In this document: one piece after another, positions 1 through 8,406 of the stretch
Layout of the letters: each line of letters opens with the position of its first letter
How positions within the stretch are numbered: position 1 is the stretch's first letter
Assembly (NCBI RefSeq): GCF_025024155.1
Contig: NW_026251738.1
Location: 331,906-395,905 of the forward strand
From: Gamsiella multidivaricata
Taxonomy: Eukaryota; Mortierellomycota; Mortierellomycetes; Mortierellales; Mortierellaceae
Direction: 5' to 3'
Length of the DNA stretch: 64,000 nt
The notes under the pieces: model-generated
The model's database searches: none
Seen by the model: only the letters and a program-made list of their open reading frames with translations
Told to the model about the DNA's origin: nothing
Made by a program: the position numbers and the translations under genes

Positions 1-227
1 GGCGGCGAAGACCCATGCGTGGCGGAGGAGGTGGCGGATGCTGGGCTGGAGGATGATAGTGGCCTGCAGTCATAGATCAAGAGCTCTCCAGGTCGAGGAC
101 TGGGTACTGCTCGCTTCCTGGTAAGCTGAGGGTTTGGATTGGCATTGATGTTGGTGCCGGTGTTGGGGTTCGTTGCTGAGGACGAGGCGGAAGAGGATGG
201 AGCCTGTCCATGGAATTCGGTGGCCAT
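1..227 (-). CDS. N-terminal fragment of a gene running off the left edge
   Basis: An ATG on the minus strand at 227 opens a frame that stays open for 75 codons to the window edge. The peptide begins MATEFHGQAPSSSASS and is rich in Ser, Ala, Pro, Asn and Thr, with a short basic stretch (LTRKRAVPSPRPGEL). This looks like the disordered start of a larger fungal regulatory or membrane protein. No domain lies in the visible part, so I assign no function. A pyrimidine/purine-skewed region (228-853) lies upstream, as for other genes here. The start codon is a choice: it is the only ATG in this frame before the open stretch. The alternative is that the frame is open by chance, which 75 stop-free codons make less likely but do not exclude. 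Confidence 0.5.
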   Translation of the reverse strand, partial: MATEFHGQAPSSSASSSATNPNTGTNINANPNPQLTRKRAVPSPRPGELLIYDCRPLSSSSPASATSSATHGSSP

Positions 228-853
228 AGAGCTGTTCCTGTGTTTGGGGTGTTATTGAATTACTGGTCCAGAGGAGTGGTGGGCGATGCACCAAGGAGAA
301 GAATGAAAGGCTATTGCGCACACAAGCAGACACGCAACAAAATTAAAACAATGGTAGGGTTGCTATTGTAGCAACGGGTGAGAAAGAAAGGAGGGGAGGC
401 GAGGGGAGGTGCAATGAGGTGAGAAGGGGAGTGAAGTGAAGGAAGGATGAATGAGGAAGGGTGTGTCGATGGAGAGAGGAGTGTCCCACAAAAGGAGGGA
501 AAAGGGGTCCTGACACGAGCCACTTCGGCTGCATTAAACCCAATTGGCCAGTTGCCTCTGAACGCGTTCTAACTTTTCCTTCCACGCTGTTGCAGCCTTT
601 TTTTTCTTTTTTTTCCTTTTTTGCGGTGTTCTCTTCATGCGCCACTCTATACCACCAGCATCCCAATTACTTCCTTCTCGACAAGCATACACATTATCCG
701 TACCATTCACTTTCGCTTTTCTATTATTGTTACAAGCTAAACAAAAGTCGACCGGTACTTATATACATGTCAGCCTCGTCCAAACCGTCCGAGCGAAGCT
801 GAACCAGACTCTAAAAATATACTTCCAGCTTCCTTTCCTCGGCGCAGCCCTGC
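228..853. other. Intergenic: promoter side of left-edge gene, 3' side of Hikeshi gene
   Basis: I see no gene. There are T-rich runs near 598-620 and G/A-rich runs at 380-480. Several short frames are open on both strands, but none has family resemblance or a convincing splice structure. Confidence 0.5.
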
Positions 854-1858
854 TTATTCTCTTGTCAAGAACATCGGATCCGCTTTTGCTTTCCGGACCA
901 CGTTCTGGTACCAATCATTAAACGCCTTCACTGGCAAAAAGCTCGACCCAACCCCTCCTGTCTCCCCCAGCACACTCGCTGCCGACCCCGGACCGGCTGC
1001 CGGAACCAGTACCATCGAGCCTGGAGGTAACACCGCCGTCGCAAATGATGTCACATGGTTATAAAGATGCGTCATGACTTTCTGTGCGATCGCTGCAACC
1101 GAGTCCGGGGACACATTGCCAGCAGCAGACAGTGGTACGAGTGCATTGCTGGGTATTGTTCTTGATCCAGAGGATGACGTGGCAGCTACTGAGGTCGATG
1201 TGGCGGAAGGGAGCTGAGAGATCTGGGCCAAGACTGCATCAGTGGGCTCGATCGATATGCCCAACGTTGCCGTAATCGGTGCTGCTCCTCCTGCTGTCGC
1301 TGACGATGGATCCATCGACATGTCGTTTCCTGAAGAAGCTGCCGCACCCGGGAATGAGGGATGCGGTTTTGAATGGGATGCTGCCTTCAGACGGAAGATC
1401 GCGCTTGCCTTTTCATTCGATAGCCTATAATATAAAAAAAAAAGACAGATCAATAAATTGTGATCATACTTATGCACGTTTGGCGCTGCAACGTTGACAG
1501 GAAATGACATCGCGAACGGAACATACATGCCGAGCAATTGCCACGCTTTGTTGGGCCAGAGAAGGTGCACGGTTGCAGCATAGCCTGACTGGAAGGGCAA
1601 TGTTCCGAGTAGGAAGACTACGATGTGGTTGATATTCTCCGCATCATCCAATTGGAATGTAAACTTGTTCACGTCGACCTGCTGCAGATTTGTTTGCACC
1701 TAATATACAGTAACAGTATGCAAAGTAACAAAAAGGGATCAATGTGGTTGGAAACTCAGTCGTTCTTGCAGTCCTCTCAAAGCGTCTCAATAATAAAGCA
1801 ACGTCGGCGGGTGCACAAGGTATTTTACCAGTCGACCAGCAATAATGCAACCAAACAT
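854..1858 (-). CDS. Hikeshi/Opi10 family nuclear import carrier
   Basis: Three exons: 1829-1858, 1527-1699 and 854-1424, with introns 1700-1828 and 1425-1526 (both GT-AG); 257 aa. Exon 1 encodes MFGCIIAGRL, the typical family start. Exon 2 carries VQTNLQQVD and the FLLGTLPFQSGYAATVHLLW core, and exon 3 begins LSNEKASAIFRLK. The C-terminus has FNDWYQNVVRKAKADPMF, matching the conserved tail helix. Known role: in animals Hikeshi carries Hsp70 into the nucleus during heat stress, and yeast Opi10 is linked to inositol/phospholipid phenotypes. Animal Hikeshi is about 197 aa. The extra length here is a Ser/Ala/Thr-rich insert between the N-terminal beta domain and the C-terminal helix (about residues 90-170). 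The family call is firm; the fungal function is inferred. Confidence 0.93.
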
Positions 1859-2062
1859 ATGCAAGGGAAGTGTTCACAAAGAGCACGAAATGAGGTAATG
1901 AGGTAATGAGGTATTAGCGTAAAGGGTGTAGTAAGAATGAAAAACAAGAAAGACTCAATCAGACCATTTCGATGAAAAAAAAGAAGAATGAGAGAGAAGG
2001 TAAAGGAGATTCTCGCAACTTCCACGGTGTAGTTGCACGCTCAGCCCATCGATAAAATTACC

Positions 2063-2073
2063 AAAAAAAAAAA
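2063..2073 (-). terminator. RNA polymerase III terminator of tRNA-Cys
   Basis: A run of T on the minus strand directly follows the tRNA 3' end, which is the standard Pol III stop signal. Confidence 0.85.
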
Positions 2074-2145
2074 AGCAGAATTCCGGGTTTGAACCGGAGA
2101 CCTGCCGATCTGCAGTCGGCTGCTCTACCACTGAGCTAATCCTGC
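2074..2145 (-). tRNA. tRNA-Cys (anticodon GCA)
   Basis: The minus strand folds into a full cloverleaf. The acceptor stem is GCAGGAT paired with ATTCTGC, the D arm has the A-box AGCTCAGTGG, the anticodon loop is CTGCAGA within a GCCGA/TCGGC stem, and the T arm is CCGG-TTCAAAC-CCGG. The anticodon is GCA and the discriminator is U73, as expected for Cys. There is no intron. The gene is intact and is followed at once by a run of T. Confidence 0.96.
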
Positions 2146-2275
2146 GATGGACTTATTTTGCAGCGGCCTACGGGCCTACATATGCCGCACACAGCCACAT
2201 ATCTCTAATTGCACACATCCTTATTTGCACATGCCCTTTATTTGCACGCCCTCTTCACCTGCACGACTGCTCCTG

Positions 2276-2317
2276 TGCTCATGGGGATTTATGTTAATAA
2301 AAAAAAAAAAAAAAAAA
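2276..2317 (+). mobile_element. Short retroposed 3' tag with poly(A) tail and target-site duplication
   Basis: The insert is about 23 bases (TGCTCATGGGGATTTATGTT then AAT) followed by 19 A. It is flanked by a perfect 18-base direct repeat, CCTGCACGACTGCTCCTG, at 2258-2275 and 2318-2335; the A at 2257 may extend it to 19. The tag contains an AATAAA signal running straight into the A tail. This is the signature of target-primed reverse transcription of a heavily 5'-truncated polyadenylated RNA. The same tag with a longer tail is at 3356-3416, so both come from one source. It is a dead insertion with no coding capacity. Confidence 0.8.
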
Positions 2318-3355
2318 CCTGCACGACTGCTCCTGCGGGCGAGCCTGTGTGGTACAGTAGTATCACGCGAAGCTTCCAGAGAACAGTGCTGTGGATCCTA
2401 GTTTCGGATCCAGCTTGGTGCGGTTGTTTTTCGGCACGGGGGGCCGTGTATAAATTACCTTTCGGATCGCGGGCAGCAGGGGATTGGCTCCCTCCTGAGA
2501 GAATGTTCTATTCTGCTCAGGTTCGTACGCCACCGTGGGCTACGAGGAGATTTTTCAGAACTATCACTCGGATTTGCCAGAGCCGTTCTCCAGCACTAAG
2601 GTTACGGGGGGGACTATTGAGAGAGGAGACTAAATAATTTACTTCAGAAATCACTCGAGGGCCGCAGTAACATCGTAAGGAAGCCGTACATATATGCCGG
2701 ATCGAAACATAAGTTGAATATTTGCCGAATCAAGTCACACAGGAGAGAGCCAGTCCAAAGGATCAAGATATCAAGTTAGCAGGAACAGGACGACCGAGGC
2801 AGGCTTGCGGGAAAATACGCGGGATTTATATGGCGCCTCCTACCATTGTTCGGGACAAACAGGAACATGCTGACCAGCGAGAAATAGTAACCCCCATAAA
2901 ATAACCAATAAACCCTGGCAAAGATTGTCCATTGGAAAAAAAAAAAAAAAAAAAAAAAAAAGGCGATCTGGCGCGAATCGCCGGAGGACGCAACGGTGAT
3001 CGGGGACACCAACGTAGTGTTGGTGATTTCTCTGATTTGAAAGGGAGACGGTTACTTGCAGCGGAGATCCAGGAAGGTAGACGGGCCGCGGATTATAGGG
3101 TGCTACAGCATTGCTTGGGGCGAGGGAAGTTGGACATAATGGAGGGGTTATTCGGTTTAAAAACAACTTTATTAACATTGGATCTGGATTAGGAGACGTG
3201 TATCGCGCAACAGGTCACGCAGGAGTTAGGTTAGGCTAGCTATGCGACATGGGTTATGAATTTGACGCCTCAAGCCAACATAGTTGGTAGGGGATGCGGC
3301 TCTGCCGTGCATGGAAGGCATCTATGGCTTCAAGGCCTTTGCGGACCATGCGTCT

Positions 3356-3378
3356 TGTGCTCATGGGGATTTATGTTA

Positions 3379-3416
<38 letters not shown>
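3356..3416 (+). mobile_element. Second copy of the retroposed 3' tag with A36 tail
   Basis: The core from TGTGCTCATGGGGATTTATG through TTAAT is identical to the copy at 2276 and is followed by 36 A. No clean target-site duplication is visible: CATGCGTCT upstream and ACGCGCT downstream are only loosely alike. The identical truncation point to within 2 bases and the long pure A tail suggest a recent insertion from the same donor. Confidence 0.65.
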
Positions 3417-3417
<1 letters not shown>

Positions 3418-4070
3418 GCGCTGGATCCTGATGCTGCGGATTGGATGCTATTGGACTGCCTGCAAGGAAAGAGGCGGTTGACAACCATGGAGGGGATGGA
3501 GAAGATACCCTTTTTGTCACAAGGAGTTTTCAGCTTTTAACACGTTTTCGACTCGAGAGACAAATTGTTAAAAAAAAAGGGCCTCTGGAGCCCTCCGGGG
3601 CCTATTAAAAGACTTTAGGAACATCGCCAATCCTACATTAACTATATAGTCTCCCATTTAGGTGCAGAAAAAAAGGATTACACTGGATAGTTGTCAGCAA
3701 ACGATCGATTCAACCGGCCAAAAGAAGCCTGTATGCTTTGTAAAAAGATCAAAGATGTGTGTCCGTCCATAGCGATCCATGTGAGGAGGAAGAAAATAGA
3801 TAACCGCAAAACGATGGACGCGTTTTTTTATTATTGTTTTTTGGTTTCCCCTAAACAAAGGATGATCATCCCACGCAAGAGAGAAACCTGCCTCATCTCA
3901 ACGACAACGCAGAGGTAAATAGCGCCGTGTAACTGCGCGTGGGTTTCGTGAGCACACAGAAGGCGTACTATGAGTATACATGTCTTCGGTTCCGCGACAT
4001 CAGACAACCCGCACAATTTTTTTTTTTTTTTGCAGTAGTGTTTCGCGCCTCGCAGCCTGTCTGACTAAAA

Positions 4071-4090
4071 AATATATAAAAATATAAAAT
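4071..4090 (+). promoter_or_regulatory. TATA-like A/T-rich element before the F-box gene
   Basis: The sequence has AATATATAAA followed by AATATAAAAT about 130-150 bases upstream of the chosen ATG at 4219, a plausible distance for a fungal core promoter. A/T-rich runs are common here, so this rests on motif and position only. Confidence 0.35.
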
Positions 4091-4218
4091 AACGTCCTAT
4101 TATTTTTTCTTTGCCACCTGCATCAACCCACCATCTGCCCTACTCTTCCTTCTTTTCCCTCCAACTCGAGAGTAGCGGGTCTGCAAGCAGGATAGGGACA
4201 CCCAAGACTATTTCAGAC

Positions 4219-5664
4219 ATGGCACCAAGGATTGGCGGCGACAGATATCATCACCGCAACATACAGTTCTCCAGCGCAACAGCATCTACACGCATTGACA
4301 CCCTTCCAGTAGAAATCCTGTTCTGCATCATCGACTCACTCCCACCTCGCTCGATCCTCATGCTCGCTCAGGTCTCCTCCTGTCTCCGGACTATATCCTT
4401 GTCGCAGCTCCTGCATGCGTACGATATCCAGATTATTAATTTGCCCCAGAGCAGCAGCAGCACCCGGAGACAGCACAGCGCACCAAACCTGGACACAGGC
4501 ATAGACCTCACATACGAAGATGAAGATATGTTCATAAAGGAACGCTCGAGAATGGGTATAAAAAAAGTACAGGAGCGGTGGATGTCATCTTTCGAGCTCT
4601 ATGTCCGGATGGTTCTCTCAGACCTCTATTTCCAAGAACGATGTCCTTCTACAGGGATGGACGCTTCGAAAATGGTGACACTGACACTATCTTGCAGCCA
4701 ACAAATCCTGCGCCGCCTCTATCTCTCAGATCAACGTAACCACCAAAACCAACCCAATAATAACGACGACAACGACAATGACAGCAACCATCGTCCAACA
4801 TCTTCAATAAGCCCGACGCACCATCTGAATCCTTTTGTCTCCTCGATCGAGAATTTACACATCATCGCACGAGTCATCGCAGATCAGGTCTGTCGAGGAA
4901 TCTGTCTTCCCGAGACCGCAGTCCTGATCCTACAGTGCCTCACAAGCCTACACGATCAGGATCACTTCCAATACATGATCCACAACCCAGTCATGGATGA
5001 GGACTCAACCATGCTGCCGCCGCATAGGGATAATTGTATCTCAGTAGGGGTATTGTCCTTCCAGTATTTGGTCCCCACGATCCTATCGCTCCTTCAACCA
5101 CCGACAACAAAAAATCTATTCTCAAGTACGGCATCCGAGAGATCTGTACGACAGAGGGGCAGTGCACACATCGACCTACATTCTCGCATCCAATGGACGC
5201 CCTCTCCCCCACCATTATCACTCACATCCAGCATAACCACTAGATCTCTGACATCCGATATACTTCCTACGCAGCAATCCCTCCTTTCTCCCTTACACAT
5301 CCGCTCTCTTCAGCACCTCACCCAAATCCTCTGTTTCCTCCCCTTGCTCGGTCGACACTTCAACACCCTGCCGACCAGCATCTTCATCGACACATTCTTG
5401 AATCGTTCCCGGGGCGACCTACCGATCGACCGCGCAGCGGTGCTGGTGTATGGATACATGTGTGTACTGGACCCGGAGACGGGTAAAGCGAATCTGGCGT
5501 CAGAGAGTTATCGGATTTTCGAGCGATCGATGCCGACGAGGGGAGTGGTCCAGGCAGAGGAGATTGTGAGGGTCGTGGAGAGGTATCGAAGATTGGTGAG
5601 GGCATCTCTGTTCGAGGGAGGGACTGCAGAGTCGGCGAATTATCCTTTGCAGGAGTCGGGGTAA
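4219..5664 (+). CDS. F-box domain protein
   Basis: Single exon, 481 aa. The frame is open further upstream but the first ATG is at 4219 (MAPRIGGD), so I start there. Residues about 25-70 fit an F-box: TRIDTLPVEILFCIIDSL, then PPRSILMLAQVSSCLRTIS, with the LPxEIL...ID.LP...L..LAQVS pattern. The rest is mostly helical sequence with Asn/Asp- and Ser/Pro-rich loops. No WD40, Kelch or clear LRR array is visible, so the substrate-binding part is not classified. Known role: F-box proteins bind Skp1 and select substrates for SCF ubiquitin ligases. The protein is probably cytosolic or nuclear, with no signal peptide or membrane segment. Confidence 0.8.
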   Translation: MAPRIGGDRYHHRNIQFSSATASTRIDTLPVEILFCIIDSLPPRSILMLAQVSSCLRTISLSQLLHAYDIQIINLPQSSSSTRRQHSAPNLDTGIDLTYEDEDMFIKERSRMGIKKVQERWMSSFELYVRMVLSDLYFQERCPSTGMDASKMVTLTLSCSQQILRRLYLSDQRNHQNQPNNNDDNDNDSNHRPTSSISPTHHLNPFVSSIENLHIIARVIADQVCRGICLPETAVLILQCLTSLHDQDHFQYMIHNPVMDEDSTMLPPHRDNCISVGVLSFQYLVPTILSLLQPPTTKNLFSSTASERSVRQRGSAHIDLHSRIQWTPSPPPLSLTSSITTRSLTSDILPTQQSLLSPLHIRSLQHLTQILCFLPLLGRHFNTLPTSIFIDTFLNRSRGDLPIDRAAVLVYGYMCVLDPETGKANLASESYRIFERSMPTRGVVQAEEIVRVVERYRRLVRASLFEGGTAESANYPLQESG

Positions 5665-6285
5665 GACTGACGAGGAGGGCGGGGCGGTGGTAGAGTGATA
5701 AAGAAAAAAAGATGAACACTGTTGTGTTCCCCCTTTTGTGATATTTTTTTTGTGACATGGTCAGTGCGCAAGGCTTTAAAAAAGAAGGACGCGTCTAACA
5801 TATTTACGTTTAGAAGGCAAAAAAATAAAAATAAAAAAATAGAGTATCATGTTGATGAACAAGCACAGCGTCCGATTTTTATTGAAGAGAATGAAGAGAA
5901 CACGAGTAAGAATGAGTGTACACTCTGCACCAAGCACGATTCAAAACAAGGATGAACCGAGCGCTGAAGTACAGTGCACTCCTAGATCACAGACACGCAC
6001 ACATACACAAAGACACAAGTGCAACAGGTACACGACCATGGACAGTCCACACAAAGTCGCGCCCCCACATCCTTGTGGTCTATGCTCCTGAACAAAGGGC
6101 GCAAGAGCACTGTACAGTAGGAGAATCTGCCCCTATTTCTTATTTCATCCTTTATCTGTAAAGTATGCTTCTCTCCTATGCCTGCCCTTTCTCCTCTCAA
6201 TCTTCTCATTTACGGACCAAATGAAGATGATCGTAAAGAAAGAGGAGAAGGGTATTTCTTTCCAGATTTTGTGTCCCTGCCGTTC
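5665..6285. other. Convergent intergenic spacer
   Basis: This lies between the 3' ends of the F-box gene (+) and the secreted-protein gene (-). I see only A/T-rich 3' UTR-like sequence and short chance frames. Confidence 0.5.
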
Positions 6286-7209
6286 TTAGTTCTTCTGATG
6301 TTCCTTGGACACCGTCTTGTGGTGGTGGTGGTGCGGCTTGTTATGGCGCTTGACCTTCTCGCTGTCTACATCTACAGCAAGGAATGCAAAGCAAAAACCC
6401 CCATTTAGCAATGAGAGAAAAGAGGAGGTCATGAACGCTAGGTCGACCAATAAAGACAAAATAAATAAATAACATCGCATACTCTTGCTGAACACCGCCT
6501 CCTCGGCAGCGACTTTTCCCTCCAAGTCCTTGATATAATCTCCCCAGCTCCGACTAGCCTCATACGCCGCATCAAGCGCACTCATCAACGCCGGGTTCTT
6601 CTTTGCCTCCTCCAGCGCATCAGATCCTTGTATCGCAATGCTGTTCAGGATAAACTGTGCCATCGCCGCATTCGGATCCTTGATGTCCTCAATCCCCGTC
6701 GTCTTCGGGTCCAGCTTCGCAATGATTGCCTTCGAGATCGCATCGTTTATGTTCTTGACATCCTTCCACGACGACGGCACGTTCGTCCCCGGTACTGAGT
6801 ATAGGACTTTGTCATCCTTATCCAAATACACCGAGAATAACACCTTATGATCGACATTCTCCGGATCGATCTCTCCTACATCGCGGGGCTTATCGTTCAC
6901 AATGGCCTCGGCCATGGCTTCCGGAGACGAGAGGTCATAGTCGTTATCCTTGGGATCCTTGAAGACCGCAACGTACTTCATCATCTTGCCGCCGTCGCTT
7001 GCGATCGAGATCTCGCGCTGATCCTCACCTGCTTTTTTGTCCGGCCAAAACGCGTACATGGTGCCCACGGGGAAGTCTATGGATGTTTTCGTGGCCTTGA
7101 ACGAAGATTCGTTGGCGACATTGGGCTCTTGACCGCCTGCGGCAGCAGAGACAATAGATGCAGCAAAGAGACCGACCGCCATGATTAAAGGGGCCACAAT
7201 GAATTTCAT
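6286..7209 (-). CDS. Secreted protein with signal peptide and His-rich tail
   Basis: Two exons, 6483-7209 and 6372 intron boundary to 6286 (exon 6286-6371); the intron 6372-6482 is GT-AG; 270 aa. The N-terminus MKFIVAPLIMAVGLFAASIV followed by SAAAGG is a clear signal peptide. The mature part is acidic and mixed, without cysteines apart from any in the intron, which is removed. It has short D/K-rich segments such as FKDPKDNDYDLSS and DKDDKVLYSVPG. After the intron the protein ends in a basic segment NVDSEKVKRHNKPHHHHHK. I do not recognise a family. A secreted or cell-surface protein is the inference, and the His cluster could bind metal. Coding quality is supported by the signal peptide plus 240 further codons and a clean splice. 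Confidence 0.75.
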   Translation of the reverse strand: MKFIVAPLIMAVGLFAASIVSAAAGGQEPNVANESSFKATKTSIDFPVGTMYAFWPDKKAGEDQREISIASDGGKMMKYVAVFKDPKDNDYDLSSPEAMAEAIVNDKPRDVGEIDPENVDHKVLFSVYLDKDDKVLYSVPGTNVPSSWKDVKNINDAISKAIIAKLDPKTTGIEDIKDPNAAMAQFILNSIAIQGSDALEEAKKNPALMSALDAAYEASRSWGDYIKDLEGKVAAEEAVFSKSMRCYLFILSLLVDLAFMTSSFLSLLNGGFCFAFLAVDVDSEKVKRHNKPHHHHHKTVSKEHQKN

Positions 7210-8406
7210 GATGCTTGGTTTTTTTTATAGATGTGATTTGGATAGATTCAATGTGTTTTTAGGTCCAAGCTTGGAATGCAAAGAATGATATGTATTTCGG
7301 TGATGGAAAGATTCACACTGTTGTGAAGAAAAACCTGAATGGGGGACGATGCTAAGGAGCTGATCAAGAGACAAGAGAGAGAGAGAGTGAGAGTGAGAGT
7401 GCGAGCGAGGCAAAAAGAAGGAGGAGCGATAATGCCGGCGAGCTAGTAAAGCAAGGAACTGTAAAGCAAAAACAACGTCATCTAAAGGGGATCGTTTTCA
7501 CACTCGTCCTCGCCATCTTTCCGTCCTGAACTGAGAAGAGAAATCAGAAAGAGGAAACCATCCACTTGTGGGCCGCCATTTAGCAACCCGTAGCAACGCC
7601 GTGGCTAGGGACTGTAGCTGCGACAATCTCCTCTGCAGAGATAGAGAGAGAGAAAGAGAAAGAGAGAGAGCGAGAAGTAAGGAGCCTCTAAAATAAAGAA
7701 AAAACAAGGAGCGCGACAATCAACAAAAGAAAAACTATGAAGACATAACCACTCCTGCACTAGTACTCAGCCAGATCGATGCTGACCCCCTCTCTCTCTT
7801 CCCCCCCCCTTTGTCCTCAGCTCCCCAAATTAGAAAGGCGCGTGCATACAAAAACGTTCTCGCATTCTACACCAGCTCGAGCAATTGTAGAACGAAGAAG
7901 TCGCCTCGAGCGAATATTCAGGAGTGGTGAACCTTGGGCCGGGGTATATATCCAACATATGCACTCGACAAGGTAAATCCGTTATTCAACGCGTTGGTTT
8001 CTCAAAAAAGCATTTTTATGTTTACTGCTGTGAAGCTTACTTTCAATAGCCATTAGCACAATAAATCCGTTTGTCTAGACGCATTGTATGAAAGGTTTAT
8101 TGCGTAAAATATATATAGTAATAGGTGCACTAAGAGGAAGAGTGATATATATATAAAAAAAAAAAAAATGAATGAAGTATATATGTGAAAGCCTTTCTCA
8201 ATTATCACTGACGATCCATGGTAACAATCAAGAAAAGAAAAAAGTATGATGACCACGGCGTATGAGGAAGAAAAAAAAAGGGTTCTGTTGGATCTGCGAA
8301 GATGGAATAAAATACGTGGATCGTCCCCTTGTAGACAACAATATTCAGACGCACTTCCGGCCCCTCCTCATCCATGATCACTGTCCTCGTCCTATCAAAG
8401 TCCCGT
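7210..8406. other. Intergenic between secreted-protein gene and rac1
   Basis: This is the promoter side of the secreted-protein gene (purine-rich repeats near 7374-7400) and the 3' side of rac1. A GA-type simple repeat lies at 7635-7672. I see no gene. Confidence 0.5.

Larger units (their letters stand above)
2146..4218. other. Gene-poor region upstream of tRNA-Cys and the F-box gene
   Basis: I found no convincing protein gene in these 2 kb. The stretch holds two poly(A)-tailed retroposed tags (separate entries), another long A-run at about 2936-2961, a G+C-rich local inverted repeat near 3579-3603 and A/T-rich sequence just before the F-box gene. Short open frames are broken by the A-runs and show no family resemblance. 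The part next to the tRNA could hold older retroelement debris. Confidence 0.5.

Noticed and set aside
2936..2961. A-run as a third copy of the retroposed tag
   Set aside because: The conserved core (ATGGGGATTTATGTTAAT) is absent before this A-run and no target-site duplication flanks it.
3256..3540. 94-codon plus-strand frame across the A36 run
   Set aside because: A third of it is poly-Lys from the retroposed A tail; the frame is an accident of that insertion.
4111..4218. N-terminal extension of the F-box protein
   Set aside because: The extension begins with TTG and there is no ATG before 4219; the TATA-like sequence just upstream fits a later start.
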